This document shows, piece by piece, positions 31,691-44,892 of a stretch of DNA of 64,000 nt (the first letter of the stretch is position 1; each line of letters begins with the position of its first letter). This DNA is from Cordia subcordata (Eukaryota > Streptophyta > Magnoliopsida > Boraginales > Cordiaceae). The DNA lies in the NCBI GenBank assembly GCA_028554755.1, contig JAPTOF010000006.1:16367001-16431000 (forward strand). Direction: 5' to 3'. Below the pieces are notes generated by a model. That model was not told the DNA's origin. It searched no databases and worked only from the letters and a program-made list of their open reading frames with translations. The translations under genes were made by a program, and so were the position numbers.

Positions 31691-32946
31691 GAAAGAGATA
31701 CAACAAAGGAGACCCCACTGCTGAAACAAATATATAACAATAAAATAATTAAAAAAAAACAAATTCTTTTAATCAAAGAAAGATTTGACTCGACCAAAAA
31801 AATTCTGTATGTACTTTTCTTTTCTACCTTCAAAATTACTCCAGTAGGGCTTCCTCTTTAATCCAACATATACATACACGTTTTTGTATGTATATATACA
31901 ATATATAAATATATAAATACATAAATATAAATATGCGCGCGCGTGTCTTTTTACATGTATTTTACATAGATCGATGTTGATAGAGCGGAAGATGTATGGA
32001 TGATTCAATTGAAACGGAAAACGATGGCACCTTACACGGTGGCGTTTATGCTTACGTGGCGAGATTCGATTGGTTCTGATTTCGATGATTTTGTCCTGTA
32101 CTGAGGATCTGATTTTCTGTTTTTTAAGGTAAAATATACAGGAACAGCTCGTCATCCAATTATTTATATCGATGACAGCAATTTGTTGTATTATTTAATT
32201 AATTAATATTACTACCCGATATATATATTGTATTTTTTAATGCAAAATAAATAGAATACTTTGTGCTGGCAATGATTGGTTTTTTCATTTATTTCAGGGG
32301 GAGGGGAAGAAACCAACAGTTCAATTGATTGCGGAGAAGCGAAGATGATGGAGACTTTTTAGTGGTTTGAAGACAGAAAAATATTGGTTGGATTTTGTGT
32401 TTTTTTTTTCTTAATTAATTTATTTTTTTTGGGGGGATACAAAAAGAAGAAACGTGTTGCCCTCAAATTTGTCTAAGGTTTGGGGATTGCTATTCTTGAA
32501 AGGGGTTGGAAGTTGAGTGTTCAAATTTTGAAATTCTCTTTTGCGATTTGAATTGTCATTTGAAATTTAGGGTTTTTCTTATTGGTTGCAGATTTGGGTG
32601 TTCATTAGGGATTGTGATTGGTATTGGATAAGGAATTTGAGGTTTGTTTGTAAAATTGGGTTGAGATTTGGTTTTCTTGAGTTTGATTTACTGTGGTGTC
32701 CTGAAATTTATATAGAATTATTGAGAGGACGGATAGAGTTTGAGTAGAGGTATTTGGATTTTGTTACTTGATTGTGGGGGGTTAGTCTTTAGAGATCAGA
32801 CGGGTCTTTAGTTTTCTGCTTCGGTTCAGATTTGTTGGTTTTTGAAATTTGGTTGGATTTGGATTTTGTTGATTTTGGAATTGAGTATGAGAGTTGGGAA
32901 CAAATGAGCTTATCACCATGAGAGGGAGAGGAGGGTTGTTTGGTCC
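31691..32946 (+). promoter_or_regulatory. FAB1 promoter and 5' leader with upstream ORFs
   Basis: No other gene lies in this stretch, so it holds the FAB1 promoter and 5' leader. A possible leader intron runs from a donor near 32128 (AAGGTAAAAT) to an acceptor near 32297 (TTTCAGGGGG). The transcript would be T/G-rich. Two upstream ORFs lie just before the start: 32904-32921 (five codons) and 32918-32989, whose ATG overlaps the stop of the first and which runs past the FAB1 start codon in another frame. Such ORFs usually lower translation of the main ORF. Confidence 0.5.
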
Positions 32947-35900
32947 ATGGATGCCTCGGATAAACCATTTCCAGATCTACTGGGAATAATAAAATCGTGG
33001 TTCCCTAGACGGTGCGACCCAGCTAATGTGTCAAGGGACTTCTGGATGCCCGATGAGAGCTGTATGGTATGCTACGAGTGTGATTCACAATTCACGTTGT
33101 TCAACCGCAGGCACCATTGTCGTCTTTGTGGCCTAATCTTCTGTGCAAAGTGTACTTCCAATTGGGTTCCTGCGCCAAATAGTGAGCATAGGGTGCCACG
33201 TGAAGAGTGGGGGAAGTTCAGGGTCTGTAATTTCTGTTTTAAGCAATGGGAGCAGGGTTTAGCTGCTTCTGTTGACAACAGGATCCAGGCTACCAGCCTG
33301 GATCTTAGTGTGTACTCGCCATCTGCAACCAGTTTTATTAGCACCAAATCCAGTAAAACAGTTGATAGTAGTAGTCTTACCCTTGCATCAGTGCCGCATT
33401 CTGCTGGACTTAGCCCATTTCAATCAGCAATAATGGAAGCAACTATAGATAGGCAAAATGGCTCCTCCACAAAGAGCAGTGATCATGCTGCACACATGGG
33501 GTACCATGAACAGTCTGCTCATCAGTTTGTATATTGCACGAACAGGTTTTTCCTTTTCTAATCTTACACTATTATTGAGTATTGGTACTTCTGCATACTG
33601 GCAATCCTTATGTTTGCACTTGGTCGCGCGCGGTAGATTGCACTTCTGCTTACTGGCAATCCTTATCTTTGCACATGGTATATTGATTTGTTTATAGTCA
33701 TTGTTGTGACCAATAGTATTGTGGCCTGCATGGAGTGTTAGTATGTTACTTGGAGCTAACTAATATGGTCTTTGGCTATGCTCTGCTTTCCCAAATGTAT
33801 TGTTAACTTCAATTAAATGCAAGTATTCTTGAATCAGGAGTGATGATGATGAGGAAGAGTTGGGAATTTATCAAGCAGATTCCAAAACTAGGCACTTTGC
33901 GCAGGATGGCTACTTTGGGCACCTGCAGTTTGGTGGGTTGGAAAATGTGTATGGGTCTCGTAAAGTGCATCCTGATGGAGATGCCATCGATTCAAAAAGT
34001 ATGAGCAGTTCTTCGCTACACAATAGTTTTGATTCCCCAGCTTCTGAAGAAGCGCAGCAAATTGTGAAGGAAGGAGTACAGGATGGTGATGAATGTGAAG
34101 CGCCATCTTCTGTGTGTGTAGCAGAAGATGTAGATACCGAGCCTGTTGATTTTGAGAACAATGGAGTTCTCTGGCTTCCCCCGGAACCAGAAGACGAAGA
34201 AGATGAACGAGAAGCACTTCTGTCTGATGATGATTATGATGGTGATGCCACTGGAGAGTGGGGATACTTACGTGCTTCTAGTTTTGGGAGTGGGGAATTT
34301 CGCAGTAGGGACAGATCAAATGAGGAGCACAAGAGGGCTGTGAAGAATGTGCTTGATGGGCATTTCAGGGCGTTAGTAGCTCAGCTTTTGCTTGTTGAAA
34401 ACGTCCCTGTGGGTGACGAGGGGGACAGAGAGGGTTGGTTAGAGATAATCACGTCTCTGTCATGGGAGGCTGCTACATTATTGAAGCCAGATACAAGCAA
34501 AGGTGGGGGAATGGACCCAGGGGGATATGTGAAAGTCAAATGTTTAGCTTCTGGTCGTCGCAGTGACAGGTAACAGGCGAATTAACTTGTAACTGGTATT
34601 CCTTGTTGGAGGCTGAGCTATTCTTTCTTTTCTTCTTTCCCCCTTTACAAAACAAATATGGGTTTGAATCCACTAGTAGCCTATACAACTATAAACAGAA
34701 AACATAAAGTTATTTGGCACATTATTTTCAATCTGAAAACCATAGGTCATGATCTTGGGTATTAGATTAGTCAGAACTATGTCATGGGCTTGAGCTTTAG
34801 ATTAGTCAGAAACTTATAATCTTATCAATTTCAATTATTGTTATGCATCTGATTCAAAATTCTTCTTCTTTCTTTTGTTTCTCTTACAATTTTTGAATTT
34901 CACTATATATAATTCTTTTCTTCTAACATGTTGCATTTTGCGGAATTATCTTCATCTTATAAAGTCTTCTGTTCCTTGGCCTTGACTTAGTTTGGTAATC
35001 AAAGGAGTTGTTTGCAAGAAAAATGTAGCTCATCGGCGCATGACTTCAAAGATAGAGAAGCCGCGCATATTGATCCTTGGGGGCGCTCTTGAGTACCAGC
35101 GGGTTTCCAACCTCTTGTCAAGTTTTGACACTTTGTTGCAGCAGGTTGTGATCAGTAACCCTTTTCTATTATGTAATTGGTACAGATGCTTTAATCACTT
35201 TGTCACTTGAAGTTGTTCCCGTGTAAGCATGTAGCTGTCCCTTGTACAACAATGCATGCTTAATGATTTATGTATGTTGTTAGGAAATGGATCATCTGAA
35301 GATGGCTGTTGCAAAAATAGATGCCCACCAGCCTGATGTTCTTTTGGTGGAGAAATCTGTATCACGATATGCACAAGAGTACCTTCTTGCGAAAGACATT
35401 TCACTTGTTCTAAATATCAAAAGGCCACTTTTGGAGCGTATAGCGCGTTGCACAGGGGGTGAAATAGTACCGTCAATTGATCATCTTTCATCTCAGAAGT
35501 TGGGACACTGTGATAAGTTCCATGTTGAGAGGATTCTAGAAGACCATGGAACAGCTGCGCAGGCTGGAAAGAAGCTAGTGAAGACTCTGATGTATTTTGA
35601 AGGGTGTCCAAAGCCACTAGGTTGCACTGTAAGTCTCACAACCACAATGAATAAGATTGCTTGTACTTATCTTGGATTATCAGATACATAACATTGAAAT
35701 ATATATACACATATAGCAGATAACTCCCAGAATCATAGACATTGAATTTTTTATGATAGCAGCTTCTGTGTCCTAGGGGCAGACATGGAGGTCAGCAGTT
35801 AGGTTGAGATTATTAGGGAATGCATCCCATCTAATTAACAAAGAGCAGGCTGATACATTTGAATTTAAATCATAGATGGACTGACCATCTGTGAATTGAT

Positions 35901-38900
35901 TTTGCCTGAATGCCCTAAAAAGATTATTGATGGACTATCTTGGTACTTGGCATTTCAGGTGTTACTCCGTGGTGCCAATGGTGATGAATTGAAGAAAGTA
36001 AAGCATGTGGTGCAGTATGGAGTTTTTGCAGCTTATCATCTGGCTCTGGAAACATCCTTTCTTGCTGATGAAGGAGCCTCTCTGCCAGAACTTCCATTAA
36101 ACTCTCCAATTACTGTAGCACTTCCAGATAAACCATCATCTATTGATAGATCCATCTCAATAATTCCTGGTTTTAGGGTTCCTGCCAATGAAAGGACTCA
36201 GGCATCTGCAGATCAACCACTGAGGTCAAATAGTGTTCCTGCTTCAGAGTTTGGCAAGGTCTCTAATGTTTCCATTGAAAGCACTGAGACAACTGGTGGT
36301 CCTGCTTTATCTGCTGTTATAGGCTCTCTGTGTGCTAACAATTCCATTACATCTTCCATGAAACATGCTCCATATTCTTCCTTAGATGAACCCTCTCCTT
36401 GTCATGTGTCTGACTACGGAAGTGTACTTAACTCCATGGACTCTTGTGAGTCAAAAGCTTTGATGCCCAATGGTTTTGGGCATTCAGGTGCAGAGGAACT
36501 AGATGGTGTGCCTGATGCTGAGAGAAATGATTGCTCCGAGGTAAATGCAAATCAAGCTAACACGAAGACGTTGTCTATCCAACAAGACGGAAAACAAGCT
36601 TCTGAGGAACCAGCTTCTTTAAAGGAAGAGTTTCCTCCTTCCCCTTCTGATCACCAAAGCATTTTGGTCTCCTTATCATCACGGTGTGTGTGGAAGGGGA
36701 CTGTTTGTGAAAGGTCTCATCTCTTCCGGATTAAGTACTATGGTCACTTTGATAAGCCATTGGGTCGGTTTTTAAGAGACCATTTGTTTGATCAAGTAAT
36801 CTCTCTCTCTCTCTCTCTGTCTACCCCCTTCCCCCCCCTCCCCTCCCCCCTGACCTGAAAGCCACAAACATGTGCCTTTCATCTGTCTGTTAGTTGTTTT
36901 GTCTGTGTCATATCTTTTGCTCAAATAGAGATACTGTTTTTCCAGAGTTACAGATGTCCTTCGTGTGAGATGCCCTCAGAAGCACATGTTCAGTGTTATA
37001 CTCATCGTCAAGGCACCCTTATGATTTCTGTGAAGAAGCTACCAGAAATTATTTTACCTGGTGAAAGGGATGGTAAGATTTGGATGTGGCACAGGTGCCT
37101 AAGATGTCCAAGGACTAATGGTTTTCCACCAGCAACTCGAAGAATAGTAATGTCTGATGCTGCTTGGGGTCTGTCCTTTGGGAAGTTTCTGGAACTTAGT
37201 TTTTCAAACCATGCAGCTGCAAGCAGGGTGGCAAGCTGTGGTCATTCTCTACACAGAGACTGTCTTCGGTTTTATGGGTATGTTGTCTTGTGGGCTTCTT
37301 TTCTTTATATAACTTGCACAAATGGGTAAGTTGAAGTGAACAATGTATTTGACATATTTGCATATTTATGCGAGTTATGTAATTTATGTCTTTATGTGGT
37401 CATGTTAAACTGGTTTTAGTTGTTTGAGGATAATTGTTGCCTTTTATGGCCAAGCTATGAGAATTTGATCCACATATATTCTGCATTCTGGGTGGATTAA
37501 GATTTTTCTATCTGTTGACTGGCATTTGAATGTTTTCGTCAAGTTAGTTACTTTTGTTTTTTGTTTTTTCTTTTACTTTTTCCTTTTTCATTATTATTAT
37601 TAATTTTAAAGTTGGACAGATTTGGCAAAATGGTTGCTTGTTTCCGGTATGCTTCCATTGATGTTCATTCAGTGTATCTTCCTCCCTCAAAGCTTGACTT
37701 CAATTATGAGAATCAGGATTGGATACAACAAGAACTTAATGAGGTGTGAAGCTTATTTTTCAATTTTTAAAGTTGATCAACTTTCAAGTGCATGTTAATG
37801 AACTATATAAATGAAGCAGGTAGTTGAAAGGGCTGAGCTTTTGTTTTCTGAAGTACTTAATGCTTTACATCGTTTGGTGGAGAGAAGATCTGGCACCGGT
37901 CAACAAACAAGTGGCGTGAAAGTTCCTGAATCAAGAGGCCAGCTAGCTGATTTAGAAGTTATGTTGCAGAAGGAGAAGGAGGAATTTGAGGTGAGCTGGA
38001 TCTCGAAGTTCTTTCCTATTTTAAATGCTTCCATGTTTCTATGATATTTTAGGATGAAGAGAGGAAATGTGGTCTACATTTTTAGTAAGTAATCCTCTCG
38101 CAGACTGGCCAATTTTGATCTCAGTCACCTTGGAGTACTGTGATAATGTTTTTTTGGCTGGATCTTTTCCTAAACTTCTTCCGTAGATGCAGTTTTGGGG
38201 TGGCAAATAGTCCAAATGAGTCTCTTTTTCTTTACGGGGATGCTCTATTGTGAAGGATGTGGAATTCAAAGTAGAACAATAATTTAGTTCAATGAACATA
38301 TATATATATATACATGCATAATGGACTTGTTACAATGTTGATGATATATGTTAAAATGCTTTGAAATCCGAAATTCTAGGAGGATTTCCAAATATCTGGA
38401 TTTGATGGATTTTGCGTTTTGGCAGGAATCTCTCAAGAAAATTCTGAACAAGGAGATGGAAAAGGGCCAACCTGCTCTTGATATTCTTGAGATCAATCGT
38501 TTACGAAGACAACTACTCTTCCAATCTTATATGTGGGATCACCGGCTGATATATGCAGCGAGTTTGGATAGCAAGATCTCTCAGGATGACACGGACAACC
38601 ACATCTTAGAGCCTGTTAGGAAACCTCTCTGCAATGAGAAGCTGACTGATCAAAATGTGCTTGCAGAGCGCGAGAAAGGTTTAGGTAGTCTTGAAACTGT
38701 TCCTGCATATGCAAAGATGGATGAAAGTCATGATCAAGCAGGAAATGGTAGCCTCTGTAATCAGCAGAAAGTAGTTGATGGAGGAATTGATGTATGTCCC
38801 CATTCCAATAATGAAGCAGGCAATCTGTCAACTGGTTTCTCTGGGACGAACACCAGTAATGAATCTGATCCCTTGGGATCCAATGTTACTGTTCGCAGAG

Positions 38901-41429
38901 CCCTCTCTGATGGTCAGTACCCAATTGTTACAAGTTTATATGATACTCTTGATGCAGCCTGGACAGGTGAAAATCAATCAGCTATTGGAATAATGAAGGA
39001 TAATACTAGTTTACTATGTGAACCTGCTGCAGTGGCAGATTCTTTAACTGCTGTGGGATTGATGGAAAAGCTGGATGTGGAAGACCATGGGCCTGAGCTG
39101 ATCGGTTCTAAGGCATCTCACTCTCCTTTATTGTCCTCTAAAGGCTCTGAAATGGAAGACACAGTGGGCTGGTTAGGAATGCCTTTTGTTAGTTTCTACA
39201 GATCATTAAATAAAAGCTTACTGGGAAATGCTCAAAAGCTGGATACTTTTAGTGACTATAATCCAGTTTATATCTCGTCGTTTCGGGAGTCTGAACTTCA
39301 AGGTGGCGCTAGGTTGCTCCATCGTGTTGGTGTTAATGACACTGTGGTTCCAGTGTATGATGATGAACCCACAAGTATTATATCTTATGGACTTGTTTCT
39401 CCTGATTACCTTGTTCAACTGTCTGAAGAGCTTGAGAGATCCAAGTATGCTACAGAAAATACAAATTCAGTACAGTCTCTTGATTCAGGAAACTTGCAAT
39501 CCTTACATTCTGCTGATGAACTGGCTTTAGAATCTTATAAAAGTCTTAGTTCTATTGACGAGAGTTCTTTGCTTACTGGTTCTCGTAGTTCTTATGCTTT
39601 AGATCCACTTTCCTACACAAAAGCTATGCATGCTAGAGTTTCTTTTGAAGATGATGGACCCCTTGGGAAGGTGAAGTACACTGTTACATGTTACTATGCA
39701 GCACGGTTTGAAGCCTTAAGGAGGATTTGTTGCCCATCTGAGATGGATTTTGTAAGATCTCTTAGCCGTTGTAAGAAATGGGGAGCTCAAGGTGGCAAGA
39801 GCAACGTCTTCTTTGCAAAAACCTTAGATGAACGATTCATCATCAAGCAAGTGACAAAGACGGAGCTGGAATCTTTTATAAAGTTTGCGCCTGGATATTT
39901 TAAGTATCTTTCTGAATCAATTAGTTCAGGAAGCCCAACTTGCCTGGCCAAGATTTTGGGGATTTACCAGGTATTCTCGAGAGCCTCTCCCTAATTGCTT
40001 CGTCTGACTTGAGCACAGAAAACTTTAGTGAGGTCTCAAACAATCCTTTGAATAGCTAGTTCCAGTCCTGATATTTCCTTCTCCCCGTGATAGTGGGAAA
40101 AGTAGCAATTTGTTTATTTCTGTCTCTTTGAATTCTAGATTAATTTTCCTCTTATCTTCCTTTAGAAACAAGAAAATATGATGTCCATATGTGATGTGCT
40201 TTTTTTATATTTGATCATATATCACATATCTGTTTTTTTCATGTGTAAGTTAGTAGCCATGATTTGCTGCAGCCACTTTCTTCTATAAGTTGGTTAAGGT
40301 TACAACATCATTGCAAGTTAGTTGCATAGGAGTAGGTGGAAAAATATATTTGTTTCTATCGAGTATAAACAGATAAAAATGAATTCTATTTTTTTGTTTT
40401 TGAAGCCCTAGTTTATGGGCTTTTTCTCTAGCATTATCTTTTTGAAACTTCATCGTCTCATTGTTGGTGATTATGACTAAAGGTTGCATCAAAGCATCTT
40501 AAAGGAGGGAAGGAGTCCAAAATGGATCTTCTGGTCATGGAGAATCTTCTTTTCGCCAGGAATTTGACACGACTATATGATCTTAAAGGATCTTCACGGT
40601 CTCGTTATAACCCAGATTCCAGTGGAAGTAATAAGGTTTTACTGGATCAGAACCTGATTGAAGCAATGCCAACTAATCCCATATTTGTTGGAAACAAGGC
40701 TAAGAGGCTACTAGAACGAGCTGTCTGGAATGACACTGCTTTTCTTGCTGTAAGTTTACAACTTTCTCTGCTTGTGAGTTTTGACCTTGAGAGGGGTTGG
40801 TCTAAATGAGGCTTCAAGCTGCTAACTGAACAGCTGGAACCTGCATGTTAGTTAATTTGATAAATTGAAATACAATTGGGACCTGCATGTTAGTTAATTT
40901 GATAAATTGAAATACAATTGGGAATATTAGATACGGGTTTGTAAAATTTTCTATCCCAAGAATGCAGCAACCAAAATGCCGCCCCCCCCCCAAAAAAAGA
41001 AAAACAAATTGCCCCTCAACACAGACACATCACAAGAAGCTGCACAGACAAACTCACACTTTGTATCCATATTGATATGTCGTTGAATCTATGCGGTTGC
41101 AGTCGATTGATGTAATGGATTATTCTCTACTGGTTGGGGTTGATCAAGAGAAGCATGAACTTGTTCTTGGGATAATCGACTTCATGAGACAGTATACATG
41201 GGATAAGCACTTGGAAACATGGGTGAAGGCTTCTGGCATACTCGGGGGTCCCAAAAATGCTTCGCCTACTGTAATTTCACCTAAGCAATACAAGAAGAGG
41301 TTTAGAAAAGCAATGACTACCTATTTTCTGATGGTTCCAGATCAGTGGTCACCTCTTACTATTGTTCCAAGTAAGTCACAGACTGATCTAAGCGAAGAGA
41401 ACTCACAAGGTGGAGCTTCTGTCGAGTGA
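32947..41429 (+). CDS. FAB1: 1-phosphatidylinositol-3-phosphate 5-kinase, FAB1A/B type (PIKfyve)
   Basis: Makes PI(3,5)P2 from PI3P on endosomes and the vacuole membrane. Eleven coding exons with GT..AG ends: 32947-33545, 33838-34569, 34991-35144, 35284-35628, 35959-36795, 36946-37277, 37620-37743, 37820-37990, 38426-39970, 40483-40749, 41103-41429. Together they give 5433 bases, in frame throughout, 1810 residues, close to Arabidopsis FAB1A/B. A FYVE finger lies at about 33-100 (WMPD, RRHHCR at 54-59), which binds PI3P and separates A/B from the FYVE-less C/D forms. The Cpn60/TCP-1 domain is at about 443-700 (GALEYQRVSN, GVFAAYHLALETSFLADEGA), a Cys-rich region follows (YRCPSCE, CGHSLHRDCLRFYG), and the PIP kinase domain is at about 1500-1790 (FIIKQVTK, LYDLKGSSRSR, MDYSLLVGVD, IIDFMRQYTWDKHLE). 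All key kinase motifs are intact. No breaks seen. The start was chosen from the FYVE spacing. The product is near certain; exact paralogue (A or B) is not. Confidence 0.97.
36798..36849 (+). repeat. Pyrimidine tract in FAB1 intron 5
   Basis: A (TC)n run followed by C-rich sequence starts right after the splice donor. It is intronic only. Confidence 0.85.
40839..40922 (+). repeat. Perfect 42-bp tandem duplication in FAB1 intron 10
   Basis: Two identical 42-base units (starting acctgcatgttagtt) at 40839-40880 and 40881-40922, within the intron before the last exon. Perfect identity suggests a recent event. A C-run follows at about 40981-40990. Confidence 0.93.
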
Positions 41430-42631
41430 CCCCTGTATTGACATAAATGCATCTGCCTGTATATGCAAAATTTATAATTTTGGAAGATAGTTTCGCATCA
41501 GTTTTCTCCGAGATCATACACAATTTTCTTTTCCCAATTTTCTATTCTTTTGTACGACAGTTTCATTTGTGTCCTCGTTAAATTGAGGGTCAGCAATTAT
41601 TTATCAGAAGATGCAGAAACAAGGCTGTTCAAGCCAACAGAAGTGGCAGCAGTATAATTTTTTCAGATACCTGCACAAGATGTTTTTTGTACATTATTCT
41701 TTCCCAGTTTTTGTATTTAGAATTTAAGTTGTATATGAATTACAATGATCCAGTAGCAGCTTTGTTTAATATTCAAGTTCATTGTGCCTTGTTGGCATAA
41801 ACTGAAACTGTTTATAGTACTTTAATTATAATTGAATTAGTGTTAATTTATAGTTTTGTTGAATTTTTGTAATATCATATGGATGAATTTCCTCCCCTAT
41901 TCCAGAGACTTTATCAAAGTGAGCCCAAAGGCTGCCATCTCTTTGGATAAAGCTCATCCTATTAAATCATAAGTCACAACCAAGGACATGCATGGGAAAT
42001 AATGAATATTTTTAAGTACTTTACTATTTATGCATGTGTATGTGAACTTAAGGCCTCACTTCCAGGGGAGGTATACCAATTATAATTTAAAATGTTAGAA
42101 TGAGATGTAAATATATTTTGCAAAATTTAATTTTTTTATAAGTTTTCAATACTATCATTTTTTTATAAAAAAATGCAATATTTGAATAAAACATTTAATT
42201 TAGGAAAGTACAATAATAAAATAATTTTGTTTGGGAAGAGAAGGGCAATGAAAGATGATTAATATATTTAATTTATTAGAGTTTAACTCATTTCTTGAGG
42301 GGAATTAGGACATTTAGTATTAAAAGATCAACATAAGCTCTACTATATATATAATAGTAGTTATTTCAAAACTCGTACTTTGCATGGACCATATTTTTTA
42401 TTAGGCAATTATTCTTTAAAAAAATTTAAAATTGCAATTACATTCTAAAATTTAAATTAAAATTGTAAATTTGGAATTTTAAATTTTTAATTCTAATTTG
42501 AATTATGAAATTCATTTTTATATTTATAATTGAAAAAATTCAAACTAAAAATTCTTTTTTGAGTTTCAAGTTCATATGCAATTATAGAGATAGACAGATA
42601 GATAAATAAATATAGTTTTAAAATATCTTAA

Positions 42632-42640
<9 letters not shown>
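41430..42640. other. FAB1 3' UTR, then AT-rich intergenic DNA
   Basis: The first 300-350 bases are the probable FAB1 3' UTR (ending around 41760-41830, where T-rich and AATTGAA-type signals occur). Beyond that no gene or clear repeat is seen. Confidence 0.5.
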
Positions 42641-42690
<50 letters not shown>

Positions 42691-42691
42691 A
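42640..42691. repeat. (AT)n / (ATGT)n microsatellite
   Basis: A TA run followed by six to seven TATG units. Confidence 0.95.
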
Positions 42692-44890
42692 CCACATATA
42701 CGTATCCATTTTTTATGTATAATATATTAATTCAGTGTTCATATGATAAAATCAAAAGGTGTCAAATTATATGAATAATGGTAATTTTTGGTTCTAATCT
42801 ATCTTATGGCTTGAAAATTTTTGAATTTCTAAATTCATTTCTTTACTCGCACATAAGGCATCCAAAACTCTTATGAGGTATAGTTTCTTTATAAGTATCC
42901 ATGTGGCAAAAATCTTTAAAGAGTGTTAAATTAAATCCAATAGTTACATTTGGTTCTAAAGTGTCTTATGTATCAAAACTTTTGAACTTCTAAGTTTATT
43001 TCTTTATTTGTAGATCAATACTGGTATATTTTAAAGTCTAATTGCCATGTGTCATATTCCAAGGTCTCTAGAACTCTTGCAATATATATTTTGAAATAGA
43101 TGAATATTATATAGATATAGATATATATTTATATAGGTGTATATTTAAATATAAAATAAATATAATATGTTAAAAAATTATTAAAAATAGAGTCTTATAA
43201 TTATAAAAACCAAAATTAATCTGCACATTGCTTATAAGAGTATAATGTCAAAAAATTATTAAAAAAAGAGTCTTATAATTATAAAAACCAAAATTAATTT
43301 GCACATTATTGCTTATAAGAGCATAAAATTTGACTTACTCTCTCTTATATTATCTTATGTGGCATTCAAAGAAGTTCATAATCACTTGAATTTAACTTTA
43401 TATAATTGTATAGATATAAATATGGTGATTAAATTGACCGCTTTTTGAATAATGAAAAGTAATTTGGATATTTCTTAACAATGATGACTAAGTTAAAAAG
43501 AGAAAAAGAAAATTATAAGAAGTTGTGGAATAATTTTCTCATTTTGTTAGTATGGAAGAGAAATTAATAAAAATGGAACCAATAAAACTTAAAGCTTGAT
43601 GATATGGCATCTCTTTAAACCTCCTAAACTTTTATGAGGCATAACTTTATTACTATTATCATATAGGTAGATATAGATATATAGATGTTTACAGTTTATG
43701 TGACGATAAAATATAATATATCTTGTCAAGTTTAATTCTTAATAAAGTTTTGTTTAGGGTAAGTTTTGCTTTTAATGATTTTCGTAGCTTGCGAAGACTA
43801 AGTGGTATATAGTAAGGTATTTTTTTACAAAGAATCACCTATATAAGCTAGGGCTGCTTTCAAGAGGATTGAGGGCTGAATCCTCTATGTACTCTTGAAT
43901 ACTGGGAGTTATTCAGTGCCAAAATAAACACAACTGTAAGAACTAGTGGTATATTGAGAGGTGCTGTGAGTGTCCAGTTGTCTTGGTCTAGATGTCTGCT
44001 GAATAGTTCAAGACTAGTGTATTTGCTATTCAGAGAGTAAACTTAATAGTACCCACTAAGAAAGATTCAAAGCCAAAAACTACTTATCTTAAGGCAATGT
44101 CTTTCTACGAACTCTTTCTTACATCTACATGCATTATGGTCAACTAATTCTTATTCATGTGGGATAGTGTTAGTTTTGGGTAGCTTTTGACATGGATGTG
44201 AAAGCAAATTTGACCCAAAATTGGATTGGGGCTCACTTATTGAATGGGTTTGGTCTTAGTACCGTTGTGTTCTTCATTCTGGGTGGATGAGCATGGTATA
44301 TTAACATGTCAAAAACGAGTTTGTGGTGAATGAGAAATTAGCAATGAAAGTTAGCTTTTAGCTAGTTTAGTTGTTGGAGTTTCCTATGAGAAAAGTTCCC
44401 TCATAGGAAATCTAAGAAGTTCTTATCCACTTTATATATAGAAGCTTTGTTAGGTAATATTAATAAGTGTCTTGGAGGGTCGACTATACATGGCTTGATA
44501 TAAAAACCACAACATGCATGTGCTTTGGCATTGACATGGCCTAGGCTTAGGGACACGGTGCGAGTGTGATTGTGCTTGGTTCTCACTCAAATTTGTTCTT
44601 TTTATACAAAATACACACTTTAACAGGCAGAAACTAAGGATCGTAATTGAAACCTATTTAATGTTCGGTTATTGCTTCCACAGTTTTGCACATTTGGCTC
44701 CCACTTTTTTAGATGTTATAGAGCTGCACATTTACTTGTTTAGTCCTCCAAGAGGGTCTATTACAGAAAAACTTCATCCTAAATGTAGCAATTAAGCCGT
44801 ACTCCATCAAGTTTTATGCAAATATTTTAGTGGTGAACATTCACATTTCCAACTGAGCTTTCGAAATTTCCATATAGTATATACTTAGCT
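42692..44890. repeat. AT-rich intergenic DNA with diverged duplications
   Basis: No coding region seen. A tandem duplication of about 80 bases lies at 43167-43325 (units carry gagtcttataattataaaaac and cacattgcttataagag). A more diverged pair is at about 42780-42900 and 42950-43080 (both with ggttctaa.. and cttttgaa.ttctaa blocks). The rest is unclassified. Confidence 0.55.
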
Positions 44891-44892
44891 TA

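Noticed and set aside
31769..32155. Open frame of 128 codons on the minus strand upstream of FAB1.
   Set aside because: Low-complexity sequence (Tyr/Ile-rich from TA repeats), no domain, and it overlaps the likely FAB1 promoter and leader.
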